Part shown: in pieces, positions 43,506 to 61,029 of the stretch | Numbering within the stretch: the first letter of the stretch is position 1 | Layout: each line of letters opens with the position of its first letter | NCBI GenBank assembly: GCA_963780165.1 | Contig: CAWABB010000001.1 | Coordinates: forward strand, 682,001 to 746,000 | Source of the DNA: CAWABB01 sp963780165 | GTDB lineage: Bacteria > Bacteroidota > Ignavibacteria > UBA10030 > UBA6906 | Direction of reading: 5' to 3' | DNA length: 64,000 nucleotides | Notes under the pieces: generated by a model | What the model was told of the DNA's origin: nothing | Database searches by the model: none | What the model saw: only the letters and a program-made list of their open reading frames with translations | Program-made: the position numbers and the translations under genes

Positions 43506-44333
43506 TTATGGCCTCCGCTTGACGATGTACTTGCTTGATGGCTTCTTGCGCGACCGCGTTTTCTTGCCCTTCGTGTGCCAGCCCCAGGGCGACACCGGGT
43601 GGGGATTCCCCTGCGGGGATTTTCCCTCGCCGCCGCCGTGCGGATGGTCCACCGGATTCATCACCACGCCGCGCGACTGCGGGCGGATCCCGAGCCAGCG
43701 CGACCGTCCGGCCTTCCCGACGCTGAGATTCTCGTGCTCCGCGTTGCCGACAGAGCCGATCGTCGCCCGGCAGACGACCGGGACGTTCCGGACTTCGCCG
43801 GAGGGGAGGCGGAGCTGCGCGAACTTCCCTTCTTTCGCCATAAGCTGGACCGAGGTTCCCGCGCTCCGGGCCATCTGCGCGCCCTTGCCGGGGCGGAGCT
43901 CGACGGCATGCACGAACGTGCCGGCCGGAATGTTGCCCAGCGGGAGCGTGTTGCCCACGCGGATTTCTGAGTCAGGTCCCGACTGAAGAACGGTCCCCAC
44001 ACCCACCCCGTCGGCCGCGAGGACGTAGCGGCGCTCGCCGTCCTTGTACTGCACGAGGGCGATCCGGGCGGAGCGGTTCGGATCGTATTCGATCGCCACC
44101 ACCGTCGCGTCCATGCCCACCTTGTCGCGCTTGAAATCGATGATGCGGTAGAACCGCTTGTGACCGCCGCCGCGATGGCGGGACGTGACGCGTCCGGTGT
44201 TGTTCCTGCCGCCGGACTTCTTCAGCGGTTCGGTCAGGGACTTCTCCGGCTTCGTCTTCGTGATCTCATCGAACGCGGGGACAGACGCCCAGCGCGTTCC
44301 AGGAGTCACCGGTTTGAGCTTTCGGATTGCCAT
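43506..44333 (-). CDS. rplB: 50S ribosomal protein L2
   Basis: 275 aa: MAIRKLKPVTPGTRWASVPA, GRNNTGRVTSRHRGGGHKRF, and VMNPVDHPHGGGEGKSPQGN with the conserved His near the peptidyl-transferase centre. Intact. Confidence 0.97.
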   Translation of the reverse strand: MAIRKLKPVTPGTRWASVPAFDEITKTKPEKSLTEPLKKSGGRNNTGRVTSRHRGGGHKRFYRIIDFKRDKVGMDATVVAIEYDPNRSARIALVQYKDGERRYVLAADGVGVGTVLQSGPDSEIRVGNTLPLGNIPAGTFVHAVELRPGKGAQMARSAGTSVQLMAKEGKFAQLRLPSGEVRNVPVVCRATIGSVGNAEHENLSVGKAGRSRWLGIRPQSRGVVMNPVDHPHGGGEGKSPQGNPHPVSPWGWHTKGKKTRSRKKPSSKYIVKRRP

Positions 44334-44348
44334 GGTGATGCTCGCTCG

Positions 44349-44639
44349 CTACACGTTCTGGAAGAACTCGATCTTGTCGCCCGCCTTCAGCGTGACGATG
44401 GCCTTTTTCCAGGCCGAGGTGCGCCCGGCGAACCGGCCGCGCCGCGTCATCTGCGACTTGGCCTTTCCCTTCATGGTCACCGTCCGCACGCTCACGACCT
44501 TCACGTTGAACTTCTTTTCCACAGCACGCGCGATCGTGATCTTGTTGCTCGTGGTGTCCACTTCGAAGGCGTACTGCCCCTTGTCCTGCAGGGCGGTCAT
44601 CTTCTCCGTCACCAGGGGCCGTTTCAGGATGGGGATCAT
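44349..44639 (-). CDS. rplW: 50S ribosomal protein L23
   Basis: 96 aa: MIPILKRPLVTEKMTALQDK, NKITIARAVEKKFNVKVVSV, GRTSAWKKAIVTLKAGDKIE. Docking site for trigger factor and SRP at the tunnel exit. Confidence 0.95.
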   Translation of the reverse strand: MIPILKRPLVTEKMTALQDKGQYAFEVDTTSNKITIARAVEKKFNVKVVSVRTVTMKGKAKSQMTRRGRFAGRTSAWKKAIVTLKAGDKIEFFQNV

Positions 44640-44655
44640 ACGTCGTTCCGCGCTC

Positions 44656-45285
44656 TCAGTTCTTGAAGGTGTTCTGCAACACCTCCACGGCGCTCTTCTG
44701 AATGAGGAGCACCTGGGTGTTGACCAGGTCGTACGTGGAGGCCTTGTCCGCCTCCTTGATGTTCATCGACGGGATGTTTCGTCCCGACTTCACGACGTTC
44801 GGGTCGCTCTTCGGCAACAGCAGGAGCGTCTTCGACTCGTTGAGGCCGAGGCTCTTCAAGACCGTCGCCATCTCACTGGTCTTCGGGGCTTCGAATGAGA
44901 AGTCCTCCACGACCTTGATCAGGCCTTCCTTCGCCTTGATCGAGAGGGCCGACTTCCGGGCGAGGCGGCGAACCTTCGCCGGAAGCGTCCGGGAGTAATC
45001 GCGCGGCTTGGGTCCGAAAATCGCGCCGCCGCCCGTCATCAGGGGCGAGCGCGAGGTGCCCTGCCGGGCCATCCCGGTGTGCTTCTGCTTGAACGGCTTC
45101 TTGCCGCCGCCCGCGACTTCGGAGCGGGTCTTCACCTTGGAAGTCCCCTGGCGCTGGTTGTCCAGATACACGCGCACCGCCTGGTGCAGCGCGTGCTGGT
45201 TCGGCTCGATCCCGAAGATCTCTTCGGAGAGCTTCACCTTGTCGCCGGACAGGGTCCCATCTTTCTTATAGACGTCGAGTTCCAT
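44656..45285 (-). CDS. rplD: 50S ribosomal protein L4
   Basis: 209 aa: MELDVYKKDGTLSGDKVKLS, KTRSEVAGGGKKPFKQKHTG with the long tunnel loop, ILLIQKSAVEVLQNTFKN at the end. In many bacteria it also regulates the S10 operon. Confidence 0.95.
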   Translation of the reverse strand: MELDVYKKDGTLSGDKVKLSEEIFGIEPNQHALHQAVRVYLDNQRQGTSKVKTRSEVAGGGKKPFKQKHTGMARQGTSRSPLMTGGGAIFGPKPRDYSRTLPAKVRRLARKSALSIKAKEGLIKVVEDFSFEAPKTSEMATVLKSLGLNESKTLLLLPKSDPNVVKSGRNIPSMNIKEADKASTYDLVNTQVLLIQKSAVEVLQNTFKN

Positions 45286-45301
45286 CGTTCATCCGTTCCG
45301 G

Positions 45302-45931
45302 TTACTGCGCCTTGCGTTTGTGGATCTCGAGGTAGCCGTTCACCGCACCCGGGACGGACCCCTTCACCAGGAGGATATTGGAGTCGGCTATAACGCCGAC
45401 GACCCGCAGGTTATGCACGGTGACGCGCCCCCCGCCCATGCGGCCCGCCATGCGCATGCCCTTGAACACGCGCGACGGATAGGAAGACGACCCGATTGAG
45501 CCTGGCGCCCGCTCGCGGTCGCTCTGGCCATGGGTGCGGAACCCTCCCCCGAAGTGGTGGCGCTTGACAACGCCCTGGAAGCCCCGCCCTTTGGACGTGC
45601 CCACGATGGAGACGATGTCGCCCTTCGCGAACACCGTGTCGACCCGGATTTCCTGGCCCGGCTGGAGCTCTGCTCCTGCCGTGGGGAATTCCCGGAGGAT
45701 GCGGCTGGGCTTCACCTGCGCGCGGGCGAAATGCCCCCGCTGCGGCTTCGGCACGAGGCGTTCCTTCGCCTCATGGAAGCCGATCTGGACGGCCTCATAC
45801 CCGTCGCGGTCCACAGTCTTGAGGTGCGTCACGTAGCACGGTCCCGCTTCAATCACCGTGCACGGAATCACCTGCCCAGACTCGTCGAACACGCTGGTCA
45901 TCCCGATTTTGCGTCCGAGTAGTCCTGTCAT
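45302..45931 (-). CDS. rplC: 50S ribosomal protein L3
   Basis: 209 aa from ATG 45931: MTGLLGRKIGMTSVFDESGQ, GRGFQGVVKRHHFGGGFRTH with the Gln methylation region, RMAGRMGGGRVTVHNLRVVG. The start was set at MTG rather than 10 codons upstream by family pattern. Confidence 0.94.
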   Translation of the reverse strand: MTGLLGRKIGMTSVFDESGQVIPCTVIEAGPCYVTHLKTVDRDGYEAVQIGFHEAKERLVPKPQRGHFARAQVKPSRILREFPTAGAELQPGQEIRVDTVFAKGDIVSIVGTSKGRGFQGVVKRHHFGGGFRTHGQSDRERAPGSIGSSSYPSRVFKGMRMAGRMGGGRVTVHNLRVVGVIADSNILLVKGSVPGAVNGYLEIHKRKAQ

Positions 45932-46076
45932 ACCCTCAGTCCTTGCGTGAATACTCCACACTCCGACGACACACGCGCCGCCGGCAGCACCTTTCCGATG
46001 CCGTGCCCGTTCCGGTCCCGTCCCGCGTCATGCGGCACGGACCGAGAACGCCTGCACTCAGTTGTCAGATCGCGGA

Positions 46077-46385
46077 TTAGACTTTGATCTCGACGTCGAC
46101 TCCCGCGGGCAAATCGAGCTTCATCAGGGAATCGACAGTCCTGTTGGTCGAGTGCAGAATGTCGATCAGGCGCTTGTGAGCGCGCGTCTCGAACTGCTCT
46201 CTCGACTTCTTATCAACATGAGGCGAACGAAGCACAGTATACACCGTACGCTTCGTGGGCAACGGAATCGGACCGGAAACCACAGCGCCTGTCGACTTCA
46301 CAGTCTTGATGATCTTCTCCGCAGACTTGTCGATCAGGTTGTGATCGTACGACTTCAGCTTGATGCGTATCTTTTGTCCGGCCAC
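46077..46385 (-). CDS. rpsJ: 30S ribosomal protein S10
   Basis: 102 aa: MAGQKIRIKLKSYDHNLIDK, PIPLPTKRTVYTVLRSPHVD, LMKLDLPAGVDVEIKV. Also NusE in antitermination. First gene of the S10 unit, 87 bases after tuf. Confidence 0.95.
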   Translation of the reverse strand: MAGQKIRIKLKSYDHNLIDKSAEKIIKTVKSTGAVVSGPIPLPTKRTVYTVLRSPHVDKKSREQFETRAHKRLIDILHSTNRTVDSLMKLDLPAGVDVEIKV

Positions 46386-46432
46386 GAGAGTAGTTAACTC
46401 CAGATAAACGACACTATGAACTGCCCTGTCCC

Positions 46433-46464
46433 GTCCGCGTCCCGCATCAGCGGGACGGGACGGG
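46433..46464. repeat. GC-rich hairpin with TCCCGC-loop-GCGGGA core between tuf and rpsJ
   Basis: Core TCCCGCATCAGCGGGA at 46440-46455 flanked by GTCC/GGAC-type arms. The same 16-base design (TCCCGCTTCAGCGGGA) occurs at 62989-63004. Could be a terminator or attenuator, or a dispersed palindromic element. Confidence 0.5.
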
Positions 46465-46472
46465 GCGCGTGG

Positions 46473-47684
46473 TTATTCCACGATCTTGGTGACGACACCC
46501 GCGCCGACGGTGTGACCGCCTTCGCGGATAGCAAACCTCAGCCCTTCCTCCATCGCGATCGTGGTGATGAGCTCGATGACCAGCCCGTCCACGTTGTCGC
46601 CGGGCATCACCATTTCGGTGCCCGAGGGGAGCGTCGCGACGCCGGTCACGTCGGTGGTCCGGAAATAGAACTGCGGACGGTAGCCGTTGAAGAACGGCGT
46701 GTGGCGCCCGCCCTCTTCCTTCTTCAGCACCAGGACCTGTGCCGTGAACTTCTTGTGCGGCGTGATCGAGCCGGGCTTGGCGATGACCATCCCGCGCTCC
46801 AGCTGCGTCTTGTCGACGCCGCGGAGGAGCAGGCCGGCGTTGTCGCCCGCCCGAACCTCCTCCAGCTCCTTGCGGAACATCTCGGCGCCCGTGACGACAG
46901 TCTTCATGTGCGCGCCCAGGCCGATGACCTCGACTTCGTCGCCCACCTTCGCCTTGCCGCGCTCGACGCGGCCGGTGCCGACCGTGCCGCGGCCGGTGAT
47001 CGAGAAGACGTCCTCGACCGGCATCAGGAACGGCTTTTCGACGTCGCGCTGCGGAAGCGGGAAGTACGTGTCCACCGCATCCATCAGTTCGTCGATGCAC
47101 TTGAACGCAGGATCATCGGGCTTCGAATCGGTCTTCATCGCCGCTTCCATCGCCTTCAGCGCACTGCCCCGGATGATGGGAATCTCGTCGCCGGGGAATT
47201 CGTACTTCTTGAGCAGATCGCGCAGCTCGAGCTCCACGAGATCCAGCAGCTCGGGGTCGTCCACCGCGTCCACCTTGTTCATAAACACGACGATCTTCGG
47301 CACGCCCACCTGGCGGGCGAGCAGGATGTGCTCGCGCGTCTGGGGCATCGGGCCGTCTGTGGCGGCCACGACGAGAATCGCGCCGTCCATCTGGGCGGCG
47401 CCCGTGATCATGTTCTTCACGTAGTCCGCGTGGCCCGGGCAGTCGACGTGCGCGTAGTGGCGCTTGGCGGTCGAGTACTCGATGTGCGCGGTAGCGATGG
47501 TGATGCCGCGCTCGCGCTCTTCGGGCGCGTTATCGATGCTGTCGAACGTGCGAACCGTCGACAGGCCCTTCTTCGCCAGCACCATCGTGATTGCGGCGGT
47601 CAGCGTCGTCTTGCCGTGATCGACGTGGCCGATGGTCCCGATGTTGATATGCGGCTTGTCACGCAGGAATTTCTCTTTTGCCAT
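46473..47684 (-). CDS. tuf: Translation elongation factor EF-Tu
   Basis: 403 aa, carries aminoacyl-tRNA to the A-site. G1 GHVDHGKTTL, G3 DCPGHADYVKNM, G4 MNKVDAVDD, then domains 2 and 3 ending GGHTVGAGVVTKIVE. The only tuf in the window. It follows fusA as in the str operon. Confidence 0.97.
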   Translation of the reverse strand: MAKEKFLRDKPHINIGTIGHVDHGKTTLTAAITMVLAKKGLSTVRTFDSIDNAPEERERGITIATAHIEYSTAKRHYAHVDCPGHADYVKNMITGAAQMDGAILVVAATDGPMPQTREHILLARQVGVPKIVVFMNKVDAVDDPELLDLVELELRDLLKKYEFPGDEIPIIRGSALKAMEAAMKTDSKPDDPAFKCIDELMDAVDTYFPLPQRDVEKPFLMPVEDVFSITGRGTVGTGRVERGKAKVGDEVEVIGLGAHMKTVVTGAEMFRKELEEVRAGDNAGLLLRGVDKTQLERGMVIAKPGSITPHKKFTAQVLVLKKEEGGRHTPFFNGYRPQFYFRTTDVTGVATLPSGTEMVMPGDNVDGLVIELITTIAMEEGLRFAIREGGHTVGAGVVTKIVE

Positions 47685-47734
47685 TGTCGTCTCCTCTGGT
47701 GTAGACAGGGATGGGTGTGCAACGTCTGCGGGTG

Positions 47735-49837
47735 TTACGCGCTGACCGCTTCCTTCCCCTTGATCTTCTCAATAATCTGGTCAGACACGCTCCGTGGTGT
47801 CTCGTCGTAATGCGAAATCTCCATCGAGTAAATCGCGCGCCCCTGGGTCATGGACCGCAGCGTGGTCGAGTACCCGAACATCTCTGACAGCGGGACGTGC
47901 GCCTTGATCACCTGGGCGTCCTTGCGCGGGACCATGCCGCTGATGCGGCCCCGGCGCGAGTTCAGATCGCCCATCACGTCGCCCATGTACTCCTCGGGCG
48001 TCACGACCTCCACGGTCATGATCGGCTCGAGAATCACGGGATCCGCCTTGCGCGCGGCTTCCTTGAACGCCATCGAACCCGCGATCTTGAAGGCCATTTC
48101 CGACGAGTCGACCGCATGGAACGACCCGTCGAACAACCGAACCTTGACGTCCTCGACCGGGTACCCGGCCAGCACGCCGTTACGCATCGCTTCCTTGATC
48201 CCCTGCTCCACGGGCCGGATGTACTCTTTCGGGATCACGCCGCCCACGATGTCGTTCTCGAACTCGAACCCCTTCGCCTTCTCGTTGGGCGACAGCTCGA
48301 TCCAGACGTGCCCGAACTGGCCCCGGCCGCCCGACTGGCGGACGAACTTGCCCTCGGCCTGGACCGACTTCCGGATCGTCTCCTTGTAGGCGACCTGAGG
48401 CTTCCCGATGTTCGCCTCGACCTTGAACTCGCGGCGCATCCGGTCGATGATGATCTCCAGGTGCAGCTCGCCCATCCCGCTGATGATCGTCTGCCCGGTC
48501 TCCTCGTTCGTGGAGACGCGGAGCGTGGGATCCTCTTCCGACAGCTTCTGCAGCGACTCTCCCAGTTTGTCCAGGTCCGCCTTCGTCTTCGGCTCGATCG
48601 CGACGTGGATGACCGGGTCCGGGAACGTCATCTTCTCCAGGATGATCGGATCATCCTCGTCGGAGAGGGTGTCGCCCGTGCGCGTCTCTTTGAGCCCGAC
48701 GGCCGCCACGATGTCGCCCGAGTATGCCTTGGGGACGTCCTCACGCGTGTTGGCGTGCATCCGGAGGAGCCTGCTCAGGCGCTCGCGCCTGCCAGTCGAC
48801 GTGTTCAGCACGTACGACCCGGCCTTGAGCGTGCCGGAATACACGCGGAAATAGGTCAGCTTGCCGACGAACGGGTCGGTCATGATCTTGAACGCAAGCG
48901 CCGCGAACTTCTCGTCATCCGCAACCCGCCGGTTGACATGGTCGGTCATGTTGACGTGATGGCCCTGGACGACTCCCCCATTCAGATCCTTCGGGCACGG
49001 CAGGTAGTTCACCACCGCGTCCATGAGCTGCTGCACGCCCTTGTTCTTGAAGGACGAACCGCAGAGCACCGGCACGATACTGACCTTCAGCGCCGCCCGG
49101 CGCAGGACCGCCATGATCTCCTGCGGGGTGATGTCCTGCCCTTCGAGGTACTTTTCGAGCAGGCTGTCGTCCTCGTCGGCGACCGCCTCGAGCATCTTCG
49201 TGCGATACTCGCGCGCGACCTTCTCCATGTCGTGCGGGATCGCGATCTCGTCCCACTCGGTCCCGAGGCCCGATTCGCGGTACATGCGCGCCCTCATCGT
49301 CACCAGGTCGATGACGCCGGCGAACAGGTCGCCCTCGCCCACGGGGATCTGGATCGGCACGGCGTTCGCGCCAAGCCGCTCCTTCATCATCGCGATGACG
49401 TGCAGGAAGTCGGCTCCGACGCGGTCCATCTTGTTGACGAACGCAATGCGCGGGACGCCGTACTTGTCCATCTGCCGCCACACGGTCTCCGACTGGGGCT
49501 CCACGCCGCCGACCGCACAGAAGAGCGCGATGGCGCCGTCGAGCACGCGCAGCGACCGCTCCACCTCGGCCGTGAAATCCACGTGGCCGGGCGTGTCGAT
49601 GATGTTGATCCGGTGGTTGTTCCAGAAGCAGGTCGTCGCGGCGGACGTGATCGTGATGCCGCGCTCCTTCTCCTGTTCCATCCAGTCCATGGTCGCCGCA
49701 CCGTCGTGGACTTCTCCCATCCGGTGGAGCACACCGGTATAAAAGAGAATGCGCTCCGTCGTCGTCGTCTTGCCGGCGTCGATGTGGGCGCTGATCCCGA
49801 TGTTGCGCGTGCGGTCGAGTGAATACTGTCGAGGCAT
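47735..49837 (-). CDS. fusA: Translation elongation factor EF-G
   Basis: 700 aa GTPase driving translocation. G1 AHIDAGKTTTTERILFYTG, G3 DTPGHVDFTAEV, G4 FVNKMDRVGADF. Domains II-V are complete, with MGDLNSRRGRISGMVPRKD near the end. Intact frame. Confidence 0.97.
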   Translation of the reverse strand: MPRQYSLDRTRNIGISAHIDAGKTTTTERILFYTGVLHRMGEVHDGAATMDWMEQEKERGITITSAATTCFWNNHRINIIDTPGHVDFTAEVERSLRVLDGAIALFCAVGGVEPQSETVWRQMDKYGVPRIAFVNKMDRVGADFLHVIAMMKERLGANAVPIQIPVGEGDLFAGVIDLVTMRARMYRESGLGTEWDEIAIPHDMEKVAREYRTKMLEAVADEDDSLLEKYLEGQDITPQEIMAVLRRAALKVSIVPVLCGSSFKNKGVQQLMDAVVNYLPCPKDLNGGVVQGHHVNMTDHVNRRVADDEKFAALAFKIMTDPFVGKLTYFRVYSGTLKAGSYVLNTSTGRRERLSRLLRMHANTREDVPKAYSGDIVAAVGLKETRTGDTLSDEDDPIILEKMTFPDPVIHVAIEPKTKADLDKLGESLQKLSEEDPTLRVSTNEETGQTIISGMGELHLEIIIDRMRREFKVEANIGKPQVAYKETIRKSVQAEGKFVRQSGGRGQFGHVWIELSPNEKAKGFEFENDIVGGVIPKEYIRPVEQGIKEAMRNGVLAGYPVEDVKVRLFDGSFHAVDSSEMAFKIAGSMAFKEAARKADPVILEPIMTVEVVTPEEYMGDVMGDLNSRRGRISGMVPRKDAQVIKAHVPLSEMFGYSTTLRSMTQGRAIYSMEISHYDETPRSVSDQIIEKIKGKEAVSA

Positions 49838-49861
49838 ACCCTGCGTACAATCCTTCCCTGC

Positions 49862-50329
49862 TTACCACTTGAAATGGGCGAAGGCCTTGTTGGCTTCGGC
49901 CATTTTGTGCGTGTCTTCTTTCTTCTTGATCGCGTTCCCTTCGCCGGTCGACGCGGCCATGAACTCCGCTGCCAGCTTGTGGGCCATCGACCTGTCCTTT
50001 CGGTCCATCGCGTAGTTGATGAGCCAGCGCATGGCGAGGGCGGTGCTGCGCTCCCCCCGGACTTCCGTGGGGACCTGATAGGTCGCGCCGCCGACGCGGC
50101 GGGCCTTCACCTCGAGCATCGGCCGGGTGTTGTGGACGGCCTTCTTGAAGACGTCCAGCGGGTTGTTCTTCGTGCGCTGTTCGATCAGCTCGAACGACCC
50201 GTAAATGATGCGCTGGGCGACGTTCTTCTTGCCGCCCTTCATGATGTTGTTGATGAACTGGGCGACCAGCACATCGTTGTATTTCGGATCCGGCGTCCTC
50301 TGCCGGCTTCCGGCGCGCTTTTTTCTCAT
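49862..50329 (-). CDS. rpsG: 30S ribosomal protein S7
   Basis: 155 aa: MRKKRAGSRQRTPDPKYNDV, KTKNNPLDVFKKAVHNTRPM-like region, YQVPTEVRGERSTALAMRWL, ending NKAFAHFKW. Nucleates the 30S head. Confidence 0.96.
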   Translation of the reverse strand: MRKKRAGSRQRTPDPKYNDVLVAQFINNIMKGGKKNVAQRIIYGSFELIEQRTKNNPLDVFKKAVHNTRPMLEVKARRVGGATYQVPTEVRGERSTALAMRWLINYAMDRKDRSMAHKLAAEFMAASTGEGNAIKKKEDTHKMAEANKAFAHFKW

Positions 50330-50332
50330 GGG

Positions 50333-50704
50333 TTACTTCGGCCTCTTTGCACCGTACTTCGATCGAGCCTGCTTCCGGTCGGCGACACCCGCGGTGTCCA
50401 GCGTCCCACGGATGATGTGGTACCGGACGCCCGGCAGGTCTTTCACCCTGCCGCCGCGGATCAGCACGATCGAGTGCTCCTGGAGATTGTGCCCCTCACC
50501 CGGGATGTACGCGGTGACCTCGATGCCGCTCACCAGACGAACGCGCGCCACCTTACGGAGCGCCGAGTTTGGCTTCTTGGGGGTGGTCGTGTAAACGCGC
50601 GTGCAGACGCCGCGTTTCTGGGGACTTCCCCCCATCGCGGGCGCTTTGGACTTGTATGTCACGGCACGCCGGCTTGACCGGACGAGCTGGTTGATCGTTG
50701 GCAC
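50333..50704 (-). CDS. rpsL: 30S ribosomal protein S12
   Basis: 123 aa: MPTINQLVRSSRRAVTYKSK, RGVCTRVYTTTPKKPNSALR (streptomycin-site Lys), GEGHNLQEHSIVLIRGGRVK. Decoding-centre protein. Intact. Confidence 0.96.
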   Translation of the reverse strand: MPTINQLVRSSRRAVTYKSKAPAMGGSPQKRGVCTRVYTTTPKKPNSALRKVARVRLVSGIEVTAYIPGEGHNLQEHSIVLIRGGRVKDLPGVRYHIIRGTLDTAGVADRKQARSKYGAKRPK

Positions 50705-50736
50705 GTGTACTCCGGGGACTACCTGCTAGGACTGAA

Positions 50737-50752
50737 TTGAAAAGCTTTTCAA
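50737..50752. repeat. Perfect 16-bp palindrome between rpoC and rpsL
   Basis: TTGAAAAGCTTTTCAA in the 71-base gap. It is AT-rich against a GC-rich background, so it stands out as a possible protein site or RNA-processing hairpin. Confidence 0.45.
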
Positions 50753-50775
50753 GGTACGAAAAGCCGATGATTTTG

Positions 50776-55062
<4,287 letters not shown>

Positions 55063-55135
55063 TCCTCCAACCCATGTTCAGTGTCGCCGGCGTCTCCGCC
55101 GGCGCTCCCGCTGATGCGGCGCCGAGCCGCCGCAG

Positions 55136-58924
<3,789 letters not shown>

Positions 58925-59220
58925 TCCTACTTGGTAGATGGCGCGCTCCGCGGTGCGGGGCGGATCGCCAGGTGCCCGGTCATAAAAACGGAAAATGCAC
59001 GGGGCCGACCCCGAAGTCGCTATCAGGCTGACATTCGATCAGGCGCTGCGTACAGGTCTCAAAACCGCTTTGGAATCTGCAACGATTCAGCATATCCACT
59101 GACAGGATGTCACCACATTGGACTTCCGGGACGCGCCCATGCTGCCTCAGATCGCTCCTGCCGGCGGGAGCACAACTGGTCCCGCAGCGACGGACAGGCC
59201 GTCGCTGCGGGAACGCCGGA
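58925..59220 (-). promoter_or_regulatory. rplL-rpoB spacer
   Basis: 296 bases with no gene. It begins with the hairpin at 59180-59212 and is otherwise featureless to me. A spacer with an attenuator is the usual arrangement between rplL and rpoB. Confidence 0.55.
59180..59212 (-). terminator. Attenuator-like hairpin after rplL
   Basis: A 14-bp perfect stem TCCCGCAGCGACGG/CCGTCGCTGCGGGA with a 5-base loop, 9 bases past the rplL stop. It has no T-run, so it probably gives partial termination or RNA processing that lowers rpoBC relative to L7/L12. Confidence 0.6.
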
Positions 59221-59601
59221 CTACTTCAGCTCGACGCTGGCCCCAGCCTCTTCGAGCTCCTTCTTCAGCTTCTCGGCCTCGTCCTTCGGAATGCTCTCCT
59301 TCACGGCCTTCGGAGCGCCGTCGACCAGGTCCTTGGCTTCCTTCAGGCCGAGGCCCGTGGCGGCACGGACGACCTTGATCACGTTGATCTTCTGCGCGCC
59401 CGCTGCCTTCAGGAGGACGGTGAATTCCGTCTTCTCTTCGACAGCAGGAGCTGCGCCGCCGGCGGCGGGCATGGCGCCTGCCATCATGACGGGCGCGGCG
59501 GCCGTGACGCCGAACTTCTCCTCCAGCGCCTTCTTCAGCTCGACCGCTTCCAGAAGCGTGAGCTTTTCGATTTTTTCAACGATTTCAGCGACTGCGGACA
59601 T
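59221..59601 (-). CDS. rplL: 50S ribosomal protein L7/L12
   Basis: 126 aa: N-terminal dimer helices (MSAVAEIVEKIEKLTLLEAV), Ala/Gly-rich hinge, C-terminal factor-binding domain (EKTEFTVLLKAAGAQKINVI). Forms the stalk with L10. Confidence 0.96.
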   Translation of the reverse strand: MSAVAEIVEKIEKLTLLEAVELKKALEEKFGVTAAAPVMMAGAMPAAGGAAPAVEEKTEFTVLLKAAGAQKINVIKVVRAATGLGLKEAKDLVDGAPKAVKESIPKDEAEKLKKELEEAGASVELK

Positions 59602-59650
59602 GGGATGTCTCCTTCACTATAAATAGAACAAAGTCTGGTTCCACCGCGCG

Positions 59651-60172
59651 TTACGCGGCCTTTTTCTTGCCAAGTTCATCAACGACACTGACGAGGTCCC
59701 GAAGGACCGCGTTCAGCACGGACGGCACGCCGGCCAGCGGCGCCTGGATGCTGCCCAGGACCGAAGCCATGATGTCGTTCCGCGTCGGCATCGTCGCGAG
59801 CTCAGCAAGTCGCGCTCCGTCGAACACTTCCTTCTCGATGACGCAGACCTTCAGCGAGAGCTTGTTGTGCTTGTCGGAGAACTTCTTGATGATCTTCGCG
59901 GGAGACACCGGATCGTCGTACGAAATCGCAACGCCGGTTGGACCGACGAGCCTGTCGTACACCCGATCGTACCCGGTGACGCGTTCCAGGGCTTTGCGGA
60001 TGAGCGTGTTCTTCACGACGCGGTACTCCACGCCCGACTTGTGCAGCTCGCGACGCAGCTCGGTCGCCTGCTCCACGGTCAGGCCGGAGAAGTCAGTGAA
60101 GAACATCCCGCGCGCCCGGCCCACGGCCTCGGCCACGTCGGCGATGATCTCTTCCTTTTCCGAACGTTTCAT
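59651..60172 (-). CDS. rplJ: 50S ribosomal protein L10
   Basis: 173 aa: MKRSEKEEIIADVAEAVGRA, FTDFSGLTVEQATELRRELH, and a C-terminal helix that binds L7/L12 dimers. 49 bases before rplL. Confidence 0.95.
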   Translation of the reverse strand: MKRSEKEEIIADVAEAVGRARGMFFTDFSGLTVEQATELRRELHKSGVEYRVVKNTLIRKALERVTGYDRVYDRLVGPTGVAISYDDPVSPAKIIKKFSDKHNKLSLKVCVIEKEVFDGARLAELATMPTRNDIMASVLGSIQAPLAGVPSVLNAVLRDLVSVVDELGKKKAA

Positions 60173-60272
60173 TCCTTCCTCCCTATGGGGGGAACGGTGC
60201 GCCTAGAGAGAAGCCCCGGTCGTTGCCGCCGGGCAATAAGCGCGGTGATTGGATGTGTGCGTAATAAACCGG

Positions 60273-60969
60273 TCAGTGGGCCGCGACCTGCGCGCGATCC
60301 ACATGCACCCCCGGACCCATCGTGCTGGAGATGCTGATGCTCTTGATGTAGGTCCCCTTGGCCGTCGGCGGCTTCAGCCGCACGACCGTCGTGAGAAACG
60401 CATGAATGTTGTCGACCAGCTTCGGGGTCTCGAAATTGGCTTTGCCGACGCTGGCATGGACGATGCCCGCCTTGTCGACGCGGAATTCGATCTTGCCGGC
60501 CTTCACCTCGGTGACGGCCTTGGCAACGTCGTTCGTGACGGTGCCGCTCTTCGGGTTTGGCATGAGACCGCGCGGACCGAGGATCTTCCCGAGCTTACCG
60601 ACCTCGCCCATGACGTCGGGCGTGGCAATGATGACGTCGATGTCGGCCCACCCGCCCTGGATCTTCTGAATGTAGTCGGCCAGCCCGTCGTGGTCGGCCC
60701 CGGCGGCCCTGGCTTCCTCGTCACGCGGCGGCCTGGCGAGCACCAGCACGCGGACCTGCTTCCCGATCCCGTGGGGAAGCGACACGGTGCCGCGGATGGC
60801 CTGATCGGCTTTCTTGGGGTCCACGCCGAGGCGCGACGGCGATGTCCACCGACTCCACGAACTTCGCGGTGGCCGCCTCTTTCACGCGGGTGACCGCCTC
60901 TTCTATAGTATAGAGCTTCCCGGCGTCCACCTTCGACGCCGCGGCCTTGAAGCGCTTGCTGTCTTTCAT
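60273..60969 (-). CDS. rplA: 50S ribosomal protein L1 (one frameshift)
   Basis: MKDSKRFKAAASKVDAGKLY to FVESVDIAV, then after one extra base near 60838 RLGVDPKKADQAIRGTVSLP and GPRGLMPNPKSGTVTNDVA. 231 aa corrected. L1-stalk protein and autoregulator of rplKA in E. coli. Confidence 0.92.
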
Positions 60970-61029
60970 GATTCCTCCGTGGTGCAGGCGTCTCCGCCGG
61001 GGGCGGAAACTCCCACGCGTGTTGTGGTT

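Noticed and set aside
47897..49822. 641-codon frame antisense to fusA
   Set aside because: Mirror frame of a highly conserved gene; composition is Arg/His/Leu-rich with no domain pattern.
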